In this document: positions 47,233-58,712 of the stretch, one piece after another | How positions within the stretch are numbered: position 1 is the stretch's first letter | How the letters are laid out: each line of letters begins with the position of its first letter | Assembly (NCBI GenBank): GCA_029204225.1 | Contig: CM055105.1 | Location: forward strand, 18,207,226 to 18,271,225 | Origin: Diphasiastrum complanatum | Lineage: Eukaryota > Streptophyta > Lycopodiopsida > Lycopodiales > Lycopodiaceae | Length of the DNA: 64,000 nucleotides | Reading direction: 5' to 3' | Translations under genes and position numbers: made by a program | The notes under the pieces: model-generated | What the model saw: the letters and a program-made list of their open reading frames with translations, nothing else | What the model was told of the DNA's origin: nothing | The model's database searches: none

Positions 47233-47313
47233 GGACGCGGACGCGTCCTTTTTTTTTTTTTGGGATGCTGGGGACACGCCTGTGTCCCCAACATCCCGGA
47301 CGCGGATGCGTCC
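47233..47313. repeat. GC-rich compound palindrome (foldback)
   Basis: GGGATGCTGGGGACAC (47262-47277) pairs with 47282-47297 with one mismatch and a 4-nt loop. It is flanked by GGACGCGGACGCGTCC (47233-47248) and GGACGCGGATGCGTCC (47298-47313), each itself nearly palindromic. A poly-T run lies on the left between them. Confidence 0.75.
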
Positions 47314-47387
47314 AAGTCCTCGAACACGTCCTGGACCCGGACGCGTATTTAAAAAAAAATAACAAAAGAGGCTGCAGGGTAGCAGAC

Positions 47388-47700
<313 letters not shown>

Positions 47701-47701
47701 A

Positions 47702-48004
47702 AATTATTATTAGTCTAGTTGTTCGTGACTAATGTTTAGTTTTGCCTTTCGCGACTAATTCGCGACCGACACTCAGTCTAGCTGGTCGTGACAAATTATC
47801 TTTCTGATGTCTTGATGCTTGATGTTTGGCTACATAATCAGATCGAACGTGATTTCTATCACTAATGTTCTGTTCGAGTCTGATAGGCGTAGTCATGCTT
47901 AAGGAAAGAGTGAGATAGCTCATTCCGCTGCGCACGAACACTTTCCATTTGAGTTCGTTTCTTTTCGAGCTATTTTTGTTTCTCACACACCCTCTTTCCC
48001 AACA
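47702..48004 (+). repeat. Truncated LTR of the copia B family
   Basis: 303 bp matching 24729-25031 over its full length with scattered substitutions and the same CCCAACA end. No PBS follows, so it is a solo or 3' LTR remnant cut on its left by the GA-containing repeat. Confidence 0.85.
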
Positions 48005-48639
48005 GCTTGAGTTTTGGCCAAAGAAATGGCTAAGATATTATGTTTCAAGGAGGACTCACAAAATTAAAGATAGATTTAAGGTTCTTGCCTTTCTAGTGAA
48101 GGAAGAAGTGAGAGCAACCAATGATATCATTTAGATTAGATAGAATGGAAATTGAATTAGATAAACTAGGATGATAAGATTTATTCGAGATCAACGAATT
48201 GCTTGTGTGTCATGTCTCGCATGTAATTAGCCCATGAGCTTAATAATTACAATGCTAAATATAGCCATAGAGCTAAATTATGTTAGAATTGGTCAATAAA
48301 CTAGTTAATAAGATGGCTTGAATTTGTAAATAGCGAGACTATAATAGTGGTTGTGAGGTCCAATTTACCTAAATTATGTCCCAAACTCATACTAAAGCAC
48401 AAAGGACCACTATAAATAGTTAAAATTCATGAGCCACATGATCACAGATTGGCATAAATAGAATTTAACTCAGTAAGCACTTCCAAATGGAAACTTCTCA
48501 TAGCAAAATGTATTTCAAAAACCCAAAAACATTGTACATATATAATTTTTGGTGGCAACCCATGTATGACTAGGATTGCCACTGACGGGATGCATGTCTC
48601 TGTTGACTAGACCTTAGACTCAATGACCTAGTAAATCTA
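48005..48639. other. No gene recognised
   Basis: AT-rich, short frames only. Confidence 0.45.
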
Positions 48640-48942
48640 CTTTTATATTAACACTCTCCCTAAAAGTAGACATTACTTTTCAACCAAACTTATACATAGC
48701 ATCAAAGTCAACAAACTTTAGGTATGGAAAGGTTTGATCTCAATATTTCTATAGCAGCAACCTCTCACGTATAAAGTGATAATGAATATTGATGTGTTTG
48801 GTTCTCGCATAAAACACTAAAATTTTCACCAGCTGAATGCCACTTTGACTATCACTATATATAGTCATGGGATTGTCCTATTTCACATCAATTTCCTCCA
48901 ATATCGATCTCAACCATAGAGCTTCTTGTGCTATACTACACT
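48640..48942 (-). pseudogene. Copia RNase H fragment
   Basis: Minus-strand reading gives AQEALWLRSILEEIDV, then IYSDSQSGIQL, VFYARTKHINIHYHFIRE: the C-terminal half of copia RNase H with one stop. It is cut off where the LTR at 48943 begins, so that LTR inserted into this relic. Confidence 0.75.
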
Positions 48943-50490
48943 TGTTGAAAATTAAGTACACAGTTTCCTCCTTGGTGATACTATCTCTATTGCAAGATTC
49001 TTCCTACAAATTTTTAATCACTGATCTAGGGTCAAATCAACCTACTTTGGTTCTATGTCTGCTCATTTGATACCTGCAGGAATCACATAACTTAGACAAC
49101 TGAACTATTCGAAGAACAACTACATCGGACTTTCGACTGATCTTCATCCATGGATCAAAGACTAAACTAACCAATCCTATTTTTTTCACATTCGAATGTC
49201 AAGTTCAAGAATTTGAAGATCATTGAAGACTTGACCACTTCAACAACTTCAACAAATCATGACTTTCTACAAGTCTACAGAAATACACTATCTTCGCAAT
49301 AGTCTGCAGAAATGTACTAATTGTCGCACAGTTCGCATTTTTCCCAACTCCCAAAAAATACGACAATTTTTTGACAGTGACTTCTTTTCAGCTATTTTGA
49401 AGAAGTAAACTTTTTGTCGTTTTTTTTTGCATTTTCTGAAAAAATGCAAAAAAATGCGAAATGTGACTATTTCGACATCAGTTTCAACACTTTCAAGTTT
49501 TTTTTAACACCTTCGGGTTTTTGGGTCAACGACTTCGACTGTCGGGTCACTCAACTACTTCTATCCGAAGTGTCTGACTTATCTGACTACTTCGACAAGC
49601 GACTCACTCAACTACTTCTATCCCAAGTGTCTGAAGTCTCTGACTTCTTCGACTTCTTCAACCATCAAGTCACTCGACGACCGAAGTCATCCGAAGTGTC
49701 TGAAGTATCCAACGTCTTCAACGATTGACTTATTCAACTACTTCGACAATCAACTGATCCATCCACTTTAATGGTCAAACCTCAAGATCGAGTCAACCGA
49801 CTCATTTGACTTCCTCAATGACTTCAAGTCATCTGTCTCGTCTGACTGATAAACACATTGTATAGTTGTTCAAATATTTATTGAGTACAACGAAGTACAT
49901 AGTTGTGGTTCAAACGTTTATTGTATTTAATTACAAGGATGCGATGTATAAATACATCTTCATCACGCATTCTCTATGATGCTCCGCCAATAGAGCAATA
50001 TATATTGAGCATCCAAGTTATGCCTCTATTTCTGGCTGTAACGTATTCAGTGTTGTTCAAGCTTTCATTGTAATATAGAAGCAAAACGTTCTATCATCTA
50101 TGTTTAATGTAGATGTATGATGTTGTGATTTGATTACACTCTTACTACTTGTTCACACTTGTTCACTCACTCTGATCAGATCACGGATGTCAACAACTCC
50201 TTAATATCTTATCAAACGATGGCTGTCTTTGACGCCTAAGGAACTTGCATTATCATACTACATTACCACTTCTTTACATTTTGAACTTAACTTCATACTA
50301 AAAACCAATTTACAGTAATACCACACATCATCTAATATCTTCGGTGGACTATACTCATTTTTGTTTGGGTATGAATTATTTCACGATCTTGTAGGCGAGA
50401 ATGCTTGAGCTGTTATCATATTTCTGCATTTACATTCTTTTAGACTGTTCTTGCTCGTAGCATCCCATAATAATAGGAGAGTCATTCTAG
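48943..50490 (+). mobile_element. LTR of copia family C, plus-strand copy, expanded
   Basis: Begins TGTTGAAAATTAAG, and over long blocks is the reverse complement of 51651-52589: the CCTTGGTGA, GATACCTG, AACTTAGACA, TTGTTCACTCACTCTGATC and CTTCGGTGGACT blocks appear in order. It is about 600 bp longer than the other copy because its middle contains a GACTTC-rich minisatellite. No PBS follows its right end, so it is a solo or truncated LTR. Confidence 0.75.
49547..49730. repeat. Minisatellite in LTR C
   Basis: Three degenerate units starting TCACTC at 49547, 49604 and 49670 (spacing 57 and 66 bp), each with CCGAAGTGTCTGA-like core. Absent from the minus-strand LTR copy. Confidence 0.75.
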
Positions 50491-51349
50491 TATGTTGGCT
50501 GATTCTGACGAATCCCCAAGATACTTGGACATAGCAACTCAAGAGCACCTCTCACCTTAGACTGAGGAGGTCTCTGAGAAGACGAGACTAATGAAGACTG
50601 AGAGCCGGGTATGAGAGCCGAGGAATACTAGTTAGTAATGACAAGTAAGAACCGTGTAAGCCTCATGGTGAATCTCGGAAGATGGAATGACCATGTAGGA
50701 ACTAGTATTTCTAGGCAAATGTATTAAATGCAAGTAGACCCCTCTTAAAGAAAGTAGAGTGAGCCACCTTTTGATGGTGACCTCTAGTGGAGAGCATTAT
50801 TCCACTTGTAAATTGTGAAATGTGGAAATTCCACTAGGATGCCACCTAAGGAGCACTCTTGCTTATTTAAGAGACTCCCTCTTTGAGTAGATGAGCTTTT
50901 TGTAAATTGTATCAACTCCATGCTGAAATGAGAAGAGCCTTCACGAGTTTGGTGCATCCATTGAGCTCCTTGATCATGCTTGTTTATTGAGTGATGCATT
51001 TATGATCTTGGTGTGTGGTTGTGGACTGTAGAGTGGATTAGATTTGTTGCTTTCCTAGAGTGGATTAGTTTCTTTTCTTGTTTGTGGATTAATGTAGGAA
51101 CCAGCATTCAGGTAAACTAAATAGGTTGGATCTGTGGTGTAAATCTTGCATATTCTCTGACATTCCAGTTCTTGATGTTCTTGGGGTGTCCAAGAATCAA
51201 AAGGCTGGTTGGTTTCTTGATTCTTGGACTCCTAAAATGCTGTAGATTAGTTTTTGTTTCTTGTTTTGTCAATCTTTGCAAGTGTAGCTCAGTGTTAGTA
51301 TGTTGTAGGCTCTGATTCGGTTCGTTTTTAGGAGTGGATAGCTGTGAAT
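50491..51349. other. No gene recognised
   Basis: Lies between the plus-strand LTR C and the minus-strand Gag fragment. Repeated CTTGATTCTTGG and TTTGTTTCTTG words only. Confidence 0.45.
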
Positions 51350-51369
51350 GAGCGTTCTTGGCTTGTGTC

Positions 51370-51582
51370 TACTAAGGCCTTCTGATCTTTGATCTTCCAT
51401 GCCTTTGCTTGATCACCATCTTCTGGTTTGAGGTCAGATTTCTCTACTGCATCCCAAAGGTCTCTATCTATCAACATCATTCAAAGTCTTAACTTCCAGA
51501 TCTAGAAGCTAGATCCATTGAACTTGTCAATGATTCTAGCTTCGTTGGATGATGAAGACGAAGAGCTACCAATATGAGACAT
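51370..51582 (-). pseudogene. Copia C Gag start, broken
   Basis: From the ATG at 51582 (minus) the frame reads MSHIGSSSSSSS, then ARIIDKFNGSSF, stop, IWKLRL, stop, MMLIDRDLWDAVEKSD, the N-terminus of UBN2-type Gag with two stops. It follows the PBS by about 50 bp and ends after some 70 residues, where similarity is lost. The rest of the element is deleted. Confidence 0.75.
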
Positions 51583-51635
51583 GTTAACAATAATACAAAT
51601 AGAACAAACTTACTCTCTCGATTTATTTGAGCTAA

Positions 51636-51648
51636 GTTCTGATACCAA
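51636..51648 (-). promoter_or_regulatory. Primer-binding site of copia C
   Basis: TTGGTATCAGAAC on the minus strand, two bases from the LTR end. Confidence 0.8.
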
Positions 51649-51650
51649 TC

Positions 51651-52589
51651 TGATGGGACAACAAAGTATGGAGAACGCGAACGCAGAAGAGAGCAGGATA
51701 TTTGCGGAATAGCTCTCCCACTATAATGGGCTGCTAGATGTAGAAACAGTCTAAAAGATTGTTAATGCTAAGTGTAGTCACAGATCAAGCGCTCTATGCC
51801 CGATAGGATCTTATAAATTAGTTCATGCTCACAAAATAAAAACGAGTACAGTCCACCGAAGAGATTAGAAATGGTTTGAGGTATTATTGTAAATCATATT
51901 TTAATGAGAAGTTCAGCTCAAAACCTTTGGAGTGATAGTGCAACAAAATGATGCGAGTTCCCTAAGCGTCAAAGACAACTGTTCTTTGATCAGAAACTGA
52001 GGAGTCATAGACGTCCGTGTTCCGATCAGAGTGAGTGAACAAGCATTCAAAATCGACCACCTTCGGGATTTTCTCTCACTTCGGGATTTTGCGAAAAAGC
52101 CGAAGGTGCCATAGAATAGTTGAACTTTTGGTGAACTATCATTTCGCATTTTTTGGAAAAATGCAAAAAAACAGACTGTGCCGAAACATAGTTCATTTTT
52201 GCAAACTGTGCCAAAACATAGTGTATTTTTTTAGACTGTTGAAAAAGTGATGTATTTCTACAGACTTATTCTGAATGCTAGTTGGTAGAAGCCCTTGAAG
52301 ATGGCCAAGTCTTCAATGGTCTTCAAATAGTTGAACTTAACATTTGAACATGGAGAATAATAGGATTGGTTTACCCTTTGTTGGAGATCAACCGGAAGTC
52401 CATTGTAGTTGTTCTTCAGATAGTTCGGCTGTCTAAGTTGTGATTCCTACAGGTATCAGATAAGCAGACATAGAACCCAAAATAGGTTAAACCTGATTCT
52501 AGATCAAAGATCAGTAAACGTGCAGGAAGAATCTTGAGATAGAAACTAGATATTCACCAAGGAGACAACTGTGGGCTTAATTTCTAACA
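51651..52589 (-). mobile_element. 5' LTR of copia family C, minus-strand copy
   Basis: 939 bp from TGTTAGAAATTAAG to CCCATCA in the minus direction, directly followed by PBS and Gag. Related to 48943-50490 in opposite orientation. Contains repeated AACATAGTTCATTTTT / AACATAGTGTATTTTT units near 52190-52230. Confidence 0.85.
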
Positions 52590-53401
52590 GCTTCGAAGTC
52601 ACTAGATCGACATGATTGATTCCATAGCCATGCACTAATTATCTTGGTTTTAGATTTAGCTTTAGGTGTGGAAACTAGAGCGACAAATCGACACATGCTA
52701 TTGGTCATATGAATACAGCTACGAATAAGTTTATCTGCAAACAAGAAACAATCTGGACATGAACAAAAATGAAAATTCAACATGACATACACGACCTAGA
52801 TTACTGGAACATTGATTTTTAGTCGTGAAGAAAATATAATATGAATGCAGATAGTCACGTTCTTCCTGAATCAGTACTTTGTAATAACATAGAGAAAGAA
52901 CAAAACAATTGTGCTTTGGATGCTCAATTGATCGACTTGATAGATGATTGAGCTAATTAAATATCTGTGGAGCTTAACCAAAGCAATTGATAAGTCACTG
53001 GATATATACACATGGCTAACTAATTAAAAGAATAGTTGATTTGTACTTTACAATTAGTATTAAGGCACTACGTGCTATTGGCAGTCGCCTTCGGACGATA
53101 TTTGATTCTGTCCGGTTGTGATGAAGGTATTGATGAGCCGCTGATTGTTCGAGTCGACTATTTGAGCTGATAGTGATATATGACTAGTCGGAGTTGACCG
53201 ATAGTAAATAGTAAATGATGGACGAACAATCGGATGGTGGGTGAATAGTCGAGTGGTGGTCGAATAATCGATGTCGGCTGAGTCGTCAGGACACTGTCAT
53301 TTATTCCTTTGTATTTTTGTAGACTGTCAGGAAACAAGTGTATCTCCGTAGAGTATGCGACTATACAAGTATTTACAATAGCTAGTGAATGGATCTAGAT
53401 T
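52590..53401. other. No gene recognised; TCGA-rich LTR-like part
   Basis: From 53.05 to 53.3 kb, GTCGA, TCGAAT and AATAGTC words recur, followed by TGTATTTTTGTAGACTGT, a motif shared with several LTR-like regions of this window. Probably a retroelement U3 remnant. Confidence 0.4.
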
Positions 53402-54427
53402 ATGGAGAGGATATTACAAGCTGGGTATTGGTGGCCTTCGCTATTCAAGGACACTCATAACTTTGTAAAGGCTTGTGATGTGTGCCAAAGATCCAAAAGG
53501 CCACAATTTTCAAATTATATGCCTTTAACCCCCATCTTATCTGAACAAGCATTTTTCAAATGGGGTATTGATTATGTAATCAGTCCTGCCGTGCGATTCA
53601 CATAGGCAAGATATATTATCATGGCAACAGATTATTGCACGAAGTGGGCAGAGGCTCGGGTAGTAAAGAACACCGATGCCAAAACCACTGCTCAGTTCCT
53701 TTATGAACAGATCATTGTATGATTTGGTTGCCCACTCGAAATTGTCAGCGACAGGGGTACACACTTTTTGAACGCAATAATTGAGCACTTACTATCGACC
53801 TTCCTAGTTGTTCACCGCAAAAGTGCCCCATATTACCTTAGATGTAATGGGCAGGCTGAGTCCACAAATAAGGTTCTATGTGAAATTATCACGAAGATGG
53901 TAGAAGCCAGTCGGTCGGATTGGGAGTTCAATTTACATGCCGCTCTATGGGCGTATCGGACAACATCCAAAAAGGCCACTGGCATGACACCATTCCAACT
54001 CATGTATGGACAAGAGGCTATGATGCCTGTAGAGTTCTATGTCACATCTTTACGGGCAGCCTATGATTTGGAACCAGACAAAAGTCAGATCCTTGCCCAT
54101 AGGCTATTCCACCTCCATAAGCTTTGCGAAACACGAGTCATTAGTGTGAACGCACAACAAGTGCACAAAAGATGTCAACAAGATTGGCATAACCGCCATA
54201 TCAAGCTAAAGGAAATTAAAGAAGGAGATAGAGTTCTTCTCTATCAAATGAAAGTAGATAAGGGCAAACTTAAGTTTACTGGCCAAGGTCCCTATATCAT
54301 TGATCAGATCTTTGTCTCAGGCTATGCTAAACTTAAAACCCTTGAAGGCATCCTTCTGGACATGGTAGTGAACGAGAGTAGATTACGACGATATCATGAG
54401 CCATGCTATTCCTTAGACATGTACTGA
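53402..54427 (+). pseudogene. Ty3/gypsy integrase, two in-frame stops
   Basis: One frame carries RNase H-to-integrase linker and integrase: QAGYWWPSLFKDTHNFVKAC, CDVCQRSK (zinc-binding end), WGIDYV and VSDRGTHFLN (first two catalytic Asp), GQAESTNKVLCEII (catalytic Glu), then LWAYRTTSKKATGMTPFQLMYG and the C-terminal GDRVLLYQMKVDKGKLKFTGQGP. The frame is interrupted only by TAG at 53603-53605 and TGA near 53719. All DDE residues survive. No RT precedes it; LTR-like sequence abuts on the left. The absence of a chromodomain and the extra downstream frame suggest a Tat-like lineage; that is inference. Confidence 0.9.
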
Positions 54428-54634
54428 TTGATTGTGTGTTATGTGTGTATGCATGCATGTTTGTGATTTCTATCGTTTTGTGATAATGTTCATTTTTTTT
54501 AATTCATTTTTTACACCCTTTTCCGTTGAATTGCTTGCATGTTTAACAATCAACACTTCTTAGGATAGTTTAGGTCTGAATTCTCGCAAATCTACCTCAC
54601 TTCTATCACTATTGTACAGGTTTCAGGTAACAGC

Positions 54635-55660
54635 ATGCATGACCAGCAACAATCATGTCTCAAAATAGTAATTATCTTCCGGGTTGAAGCTAGCATTGCA
54701 AGGAACTCGTCACTCTGCCCAAAAAAAAAAGAAGAGGACCACTCGCATAAGCTACCAGGCAGCATATTATCTATATTGTGGAGTCCCAGAACTAAGAAAA
54801 GTGCTTTATCAGACATGAAACCTAGCAGGTACACTACAAAAATTCACTTGGTCTCATTTACTAATTTTTCCAAGAAGCTAGCAGCGACTCATCCTTTCTT
54901 GGAGCAGCTACACTTCGACACACGACTTTTCTCATGTGTGCAATATGAATGCTTGGTGCGTGCAGCTTATTCTACATTTGATGATGAGCTCCAGACATTT
55001 AGGATCCCTAGACACAAAGATGAGGATCCCATTCCTATATCACCACATATCCTAAACCACTTGGGGTTCCGAATGAAGGAGAGTCTATGCATGGTAGAGG
55101 GCAATCTTTTGATAGGAATTACTTGACGCAGCTCTGTACGGAAGACGGTGACCACTCGATCTACAACAATGACGGTTAGGTTGTCAAACTCATCTTGGAT
55201 CCAGGATTCAAGACAACAGTGGACCTACTTGCATTACTCATTGAGGTACAATCGTCAAGATTTGACAAGATTCCAAGCAGCACTTTATTCGCCTTATCAT
55301 TTGGCTTGGAGAAACCTGTTACATGCCACTTCATGTGGGCATAAAAGATAAGTATCAAATTATGCGCAGCGCTCAAAGCAAAAAAAACCTCTCACAAAGT
55401 GCGGATATCTCTTGCATATGCTTGTAAGCATAAATTACTTGGGTGAATTCCCTAGCATTCTTGCTCGAGTGCAAGAGAAATATCCAAATGTGCCACATAC
55501 CACCACGACACGAGCTCAACACTCTAAGAGGATAAAAGAGGGGGAGGCAAAGGACACGAGCAGACCAGCATGCAAACGATACCACCTCAGTAGCAGAAAC
55601 ACACCAGTATCATCCTCCAACGGCAAGGAAGTAGAGCTAGAGCCACAACAGTTTCTTTGA
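54635..55660 (+). pseudogene. Extra reading frame downstream of gypsy Pol, unrecognised
   Basis: After a 200-bp gap, a coding-like stretch starts: SRYTTKIHLVSFTNFSKKL, FDTRLFSCVQYECLVRAAY, FRIPRHKDEDPIPISPHIL. A frame change near 55100 leads to NYLTQLCTEDGDH, stop, VVKLILDPGFKTTVDLLALL, FDKIPSSTLFALSFGLEKP, and another change leads to the Lys/Thr-rich end (YPNVPHTTTTRAQHSKRI, 55412-55660). Together about 300 residues. No transmembrane segment is obvious, so it does not look like an envelope protein. Additional frames after integrase are known in some plant gypsy lineages; I cannot name this one. Confidence 0.5.
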
Positions 55661-56383
55661 GAGCCTTCCAACATGATGGATGTTAGTTTGCATTAGGCAT
55701 CTTGTTTTGGCATAAGTAAGGTTAAAATTGCATTTTAGGGTTAGATTGAGAGTTATTTTGCTTGATTTGAGTGAATCTTCTTGTTTGAAATCTAATCTGA
55801 TTGCTGAGCAAGGGAAGCTATGTCTTAATCACCAATCTTAAGATCCATTTGGATCCGAGTAATCAGAGAAAACAACAAAAATCGGTCATTTTTGCCAGAT
55901 TTGAGCATAAAGAAGTAAAAATCGTCATCAGACTTGATAACTTTTTACTCTCTTACAAGAAACCTTTGCCGAGTTTTAGGAAGCTTCAGTTTCATTTACA
56001 AAACTTTCAAATTGAAGGGCAATGGCTAACTCCTCGCAGATTTGCAAAAACATTAGAAAAATTATCAGAAAATACCAAAAAACCATCAAAACTCTAAAAA
56101 TACAGAAAAATAACCTTCGTTCGATTCAATGTGCATAGGTGTGATTCAGATCTATCTACTGCTAGGTCAGCAAAGATTAATAACAAAAATAGAAGGCCAA
56201 AGTAATTGTTCATCTAGTTGTTAGTAATTTTTGTGAAAAATTTACAACTTTCTACAAAAATATCAGTTCTCTAAGAAGAGCCTTCACTTAAACCTTTGCT
56301 AGAGTTTGTGTCAGTCCTGCTTACTATTTTTTATAATCAATGAGTTGGGTGAATGTTTCTGTCAGCATGCAAAGCTTAATTTT
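55661..56383. other. No gene; leader of a minus-strand element or gypsy tail
   Basis: Stops in all frames. Lies on the internal side of the minus-strand PBS at 56384, so part of it may be that element's untranslated leader. Confidence 0.4.
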
Positions 56384-56394
56384 GCTCTGATACA
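56384..56394 (-). promoter_or_regulatory. Degenerate primer-binding site
   Basis: TGTATCAGAGC on the minus strand, the copia consensus with one G missing. Confidence 0.5.
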
Positions 56395-56885
56395 TGACAA
56401 AAATTCCAGAATTCACACGTGCGGGGGATGTCCACAAGTATGATTGATCTTGATTAAGCTTTGTGATTAGCATAGTAACCTGATTCTAGATTGTTTAGCA
56501 AGATCTAGTTCGGAAGAAATGGCTTAACCACAATCTAGCATGCTAAGCATCAGATCATGATAGCAATGAATCAAAGAAGGAACAAAAGTACAAGATTTTA
56601 GTGTATTAGCATTAGCTTCAACACGAGTTAGAGAGAGAAAGCTAGAGAGATAACAAGCAAAATAAACTAGATCCAAAATGGCATGAGGTAGCTACAAAAC
56701 TTTGGTTCTTCATCATTGGTTGTGAGGAGAGCTACACATATTTATGGAGTTTGAGGTAGCTCGAGGTAGAACCACATCTATTCATTCCAAAATGACAACT
56801 AAAGTGACATCTAGAGTCTATGTGACGTTTGTCACTTGCCATGCATGAAATTCTACCAACTTTGCAGATGATGCACGATAATTAT
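56395..56885 (-). mobile_element. Probable LTR, minus strand
   Basis: Abuts the PBS. A TATA-like CATAAATA lies near 56740 on the minus strand. The outer boundary is uncertain and no second copy is seen. Confidence 0.45.
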
Positions 56886-56955
56886 CAGATTTAGAGGGAG
56901 TTCAAGATCGAGTACCTAATAGACTCGAATTCCAGCAGACAAGGTTGAATTAGAA

Positions 56956-57715
56956 TTGAATTTGAAACCTGAACAGACTGTGAGAAGATCTGACAGACAA
57001 CAAAAACCACCAAAAAGGTGTGGTCGGGATGTTTTTAATATAGCCATTGAATTTTGTGGTTTCTCTGACGAACCTCAAACATTCGAGGAAGCTATTGATG
57101 GACCGGATAAAGATCGTTGGATTCAGGCAATAGAGGACGAAATGTCATCCATGTATAAAAACAATGTATGGACACTTGCACCTATTCTTGATGGAAGAAA
57201 ACCAGTCAAATGCAAGTGGATCTACAAGATCAAAACAGGTCCTGATGGAGAGAACATCAGATACAAAGCAAAGTTGGTTGCTAAAGGATTTTCATAGAAA
57301 TATGGAATCGACTACACTGATACTTTCTCACCGGTAGTCAAACATACATCAATTCGCTTGTTATTCACACATGTAGTGGCTCATGATCTAAAAATCCATA
57401 TTGTGGATGAGAAGACTGCTTTCTTGCATGCAAAATTGGAAGAAGACTTATTTATGGACCAACCACTTGGTTTTGTAAGCCAAGAATATCCAGAATACGG
57501 ATGTCACATGAATAAAAGCATTTATGGTCTGAAACAAGCAGCAAGACAATGGTATAGAAAGAAGGACAAAGCACTACGTTTCTTAGGCTTCAAACCTCTA
57601 TTTGATGGATCAAATATCTATATCAAGCATGTCCAAAATGAAATAATCATTCTAGTTGTCTATGTTGATGACACGCTTATCTTCTCAAGAAAAAATAAGT
57701 TAATCTTGAAGAAAC
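56956..57715 (+). pseudogene. Copia D reverse transcriptase, first part
   Basis: One frame with a single TAG (57295-57297): RRSDRQQKPPKRC, WIQAIEDEMSSMYKNNVWTL, KCKWIYKIK, YKAKLVAKGFS, stop, YGIDYTDTFSPVVKHTSIR, TAFLHAKLEEDLFMDQP, MNKSIYGLKQAARQWY and the catalytic YVDDTLIFS. Similarity ends near 57715 in the middle of the palm domain, where LTR-like DNA begins. The TAG could be one change from CAG. Inactive. Confidence 0.9.
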
Positions 57716-58465
57716 AAAACATTTATATTACCAAACATCCTGACGAAAAGACACGAACACGAAAAATTCGCGAAAGAAAATTTTTCGCGGTACAGCAGGA
57801 GAAAGTGAGACGATGCTAAAGTCAAATGACTCGAAGCGACATGAAAAATGTCGCGACACCTTTTCTGCCATCATGCTCCAAAAAGATCAAGAAGATAATG
57901 CAAGTACCCAGAAGTACAGATATCTGATCTAATAGCATGACATTAGCAGATGCACTCTAAGTCCTGGCTAATCTGCTACTCTTGTAATTTGTGATTAGTT
58001 GTAGATGTTTAATCACTCTAATCTAGAAGTTACACGATGCGACTATATACTTTTTGGTTGATGCATGCTATATGATAAAGTCTAATGCTAGCAAGAAGAC
58101 GAAAAATACAAAATACGAGTCCGCCTGCGTGCGAGACAATTCTGCATAGGATCTGTAGATCCACAAGTCCGCTAGTAAGCGAGACACGAATTTGTGAGAG
58201 AACTGTATTTCTCTCACGCCAACGCACTGCGTGGATCTGAATACAGTGCTTTTGTAGCTGTTGTGCACATTATTAATCTGTATGATTGTATGATCTTGAA
58301 TGTAAATTAGTCTGCTGCTATGCTGTATTTATCAAAACGTAGATCAGTAGTGTCTGCCTACATTCTGGAGGACCGTAGGAATGATACAGCTGGCAGTGAC
58401 CAGCAATCATATCTAAATCCATCCAAATTGTTTGTCTTCATCTTCATGAATTCATCAAATTTCAG
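57716..58465. mobile_element. LTR-like insertion splitting copia D
   Basis: About 750 bp without coding capacity placed between two RT parts that are contiguous in intact copia. Contains TTCGCGAA at 57767 and TTTTTCGCGG nearby. Possibly a solo LTR; boundaries uncertain. Confidence 0.5.
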
Positions 58466-58712
58466 ATGTCAAAAGAGACATTTCTGGAATATTTGATATC
58501 GCTGACCTAGGAGAAGCTAAAATCTATCTAGGCTTGCCAATCGAGAGAGACTTGGAATGTGGTAGGTTCTATCTTCACCAACAAAAGTACACTCAAAAGA
58601 TCATTGAAGACTTCAACATGCTCAAATGCAAAGGTGTGCATACTCCCATGAGACCTGGAACAATACTGAGCAAGGCAGATTGTCCGCAGACTCTCGAAAA
58701 AGAGAAGCGAAT
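58466..58712 (+). pseudogene. Copia D reverse transcriptase, second part
   Basis: Reads DISGIFDIADLGEAKIYLGL, RFYLHQQKYTQKIIEDFNM and TPMRPGTILSKADCPQTLEK, which is the RT thumb region that should directly follow the first part. Ends at about 58712 where a TTCGCGAA-rich sequence starts. Confidence 0.85.

Noticed and set aside
49547-49730. CRISPR-like array
   Set aside because: Unit spacing is irregular, units are diverged and there are no unique spacers; it is an LTR minisatellite in a plant genome.
54635-55126. Envelope-like protein of a gypsy element
   Set aside because: No signal peptide, membrane segment or cleavage-site pattern visible.
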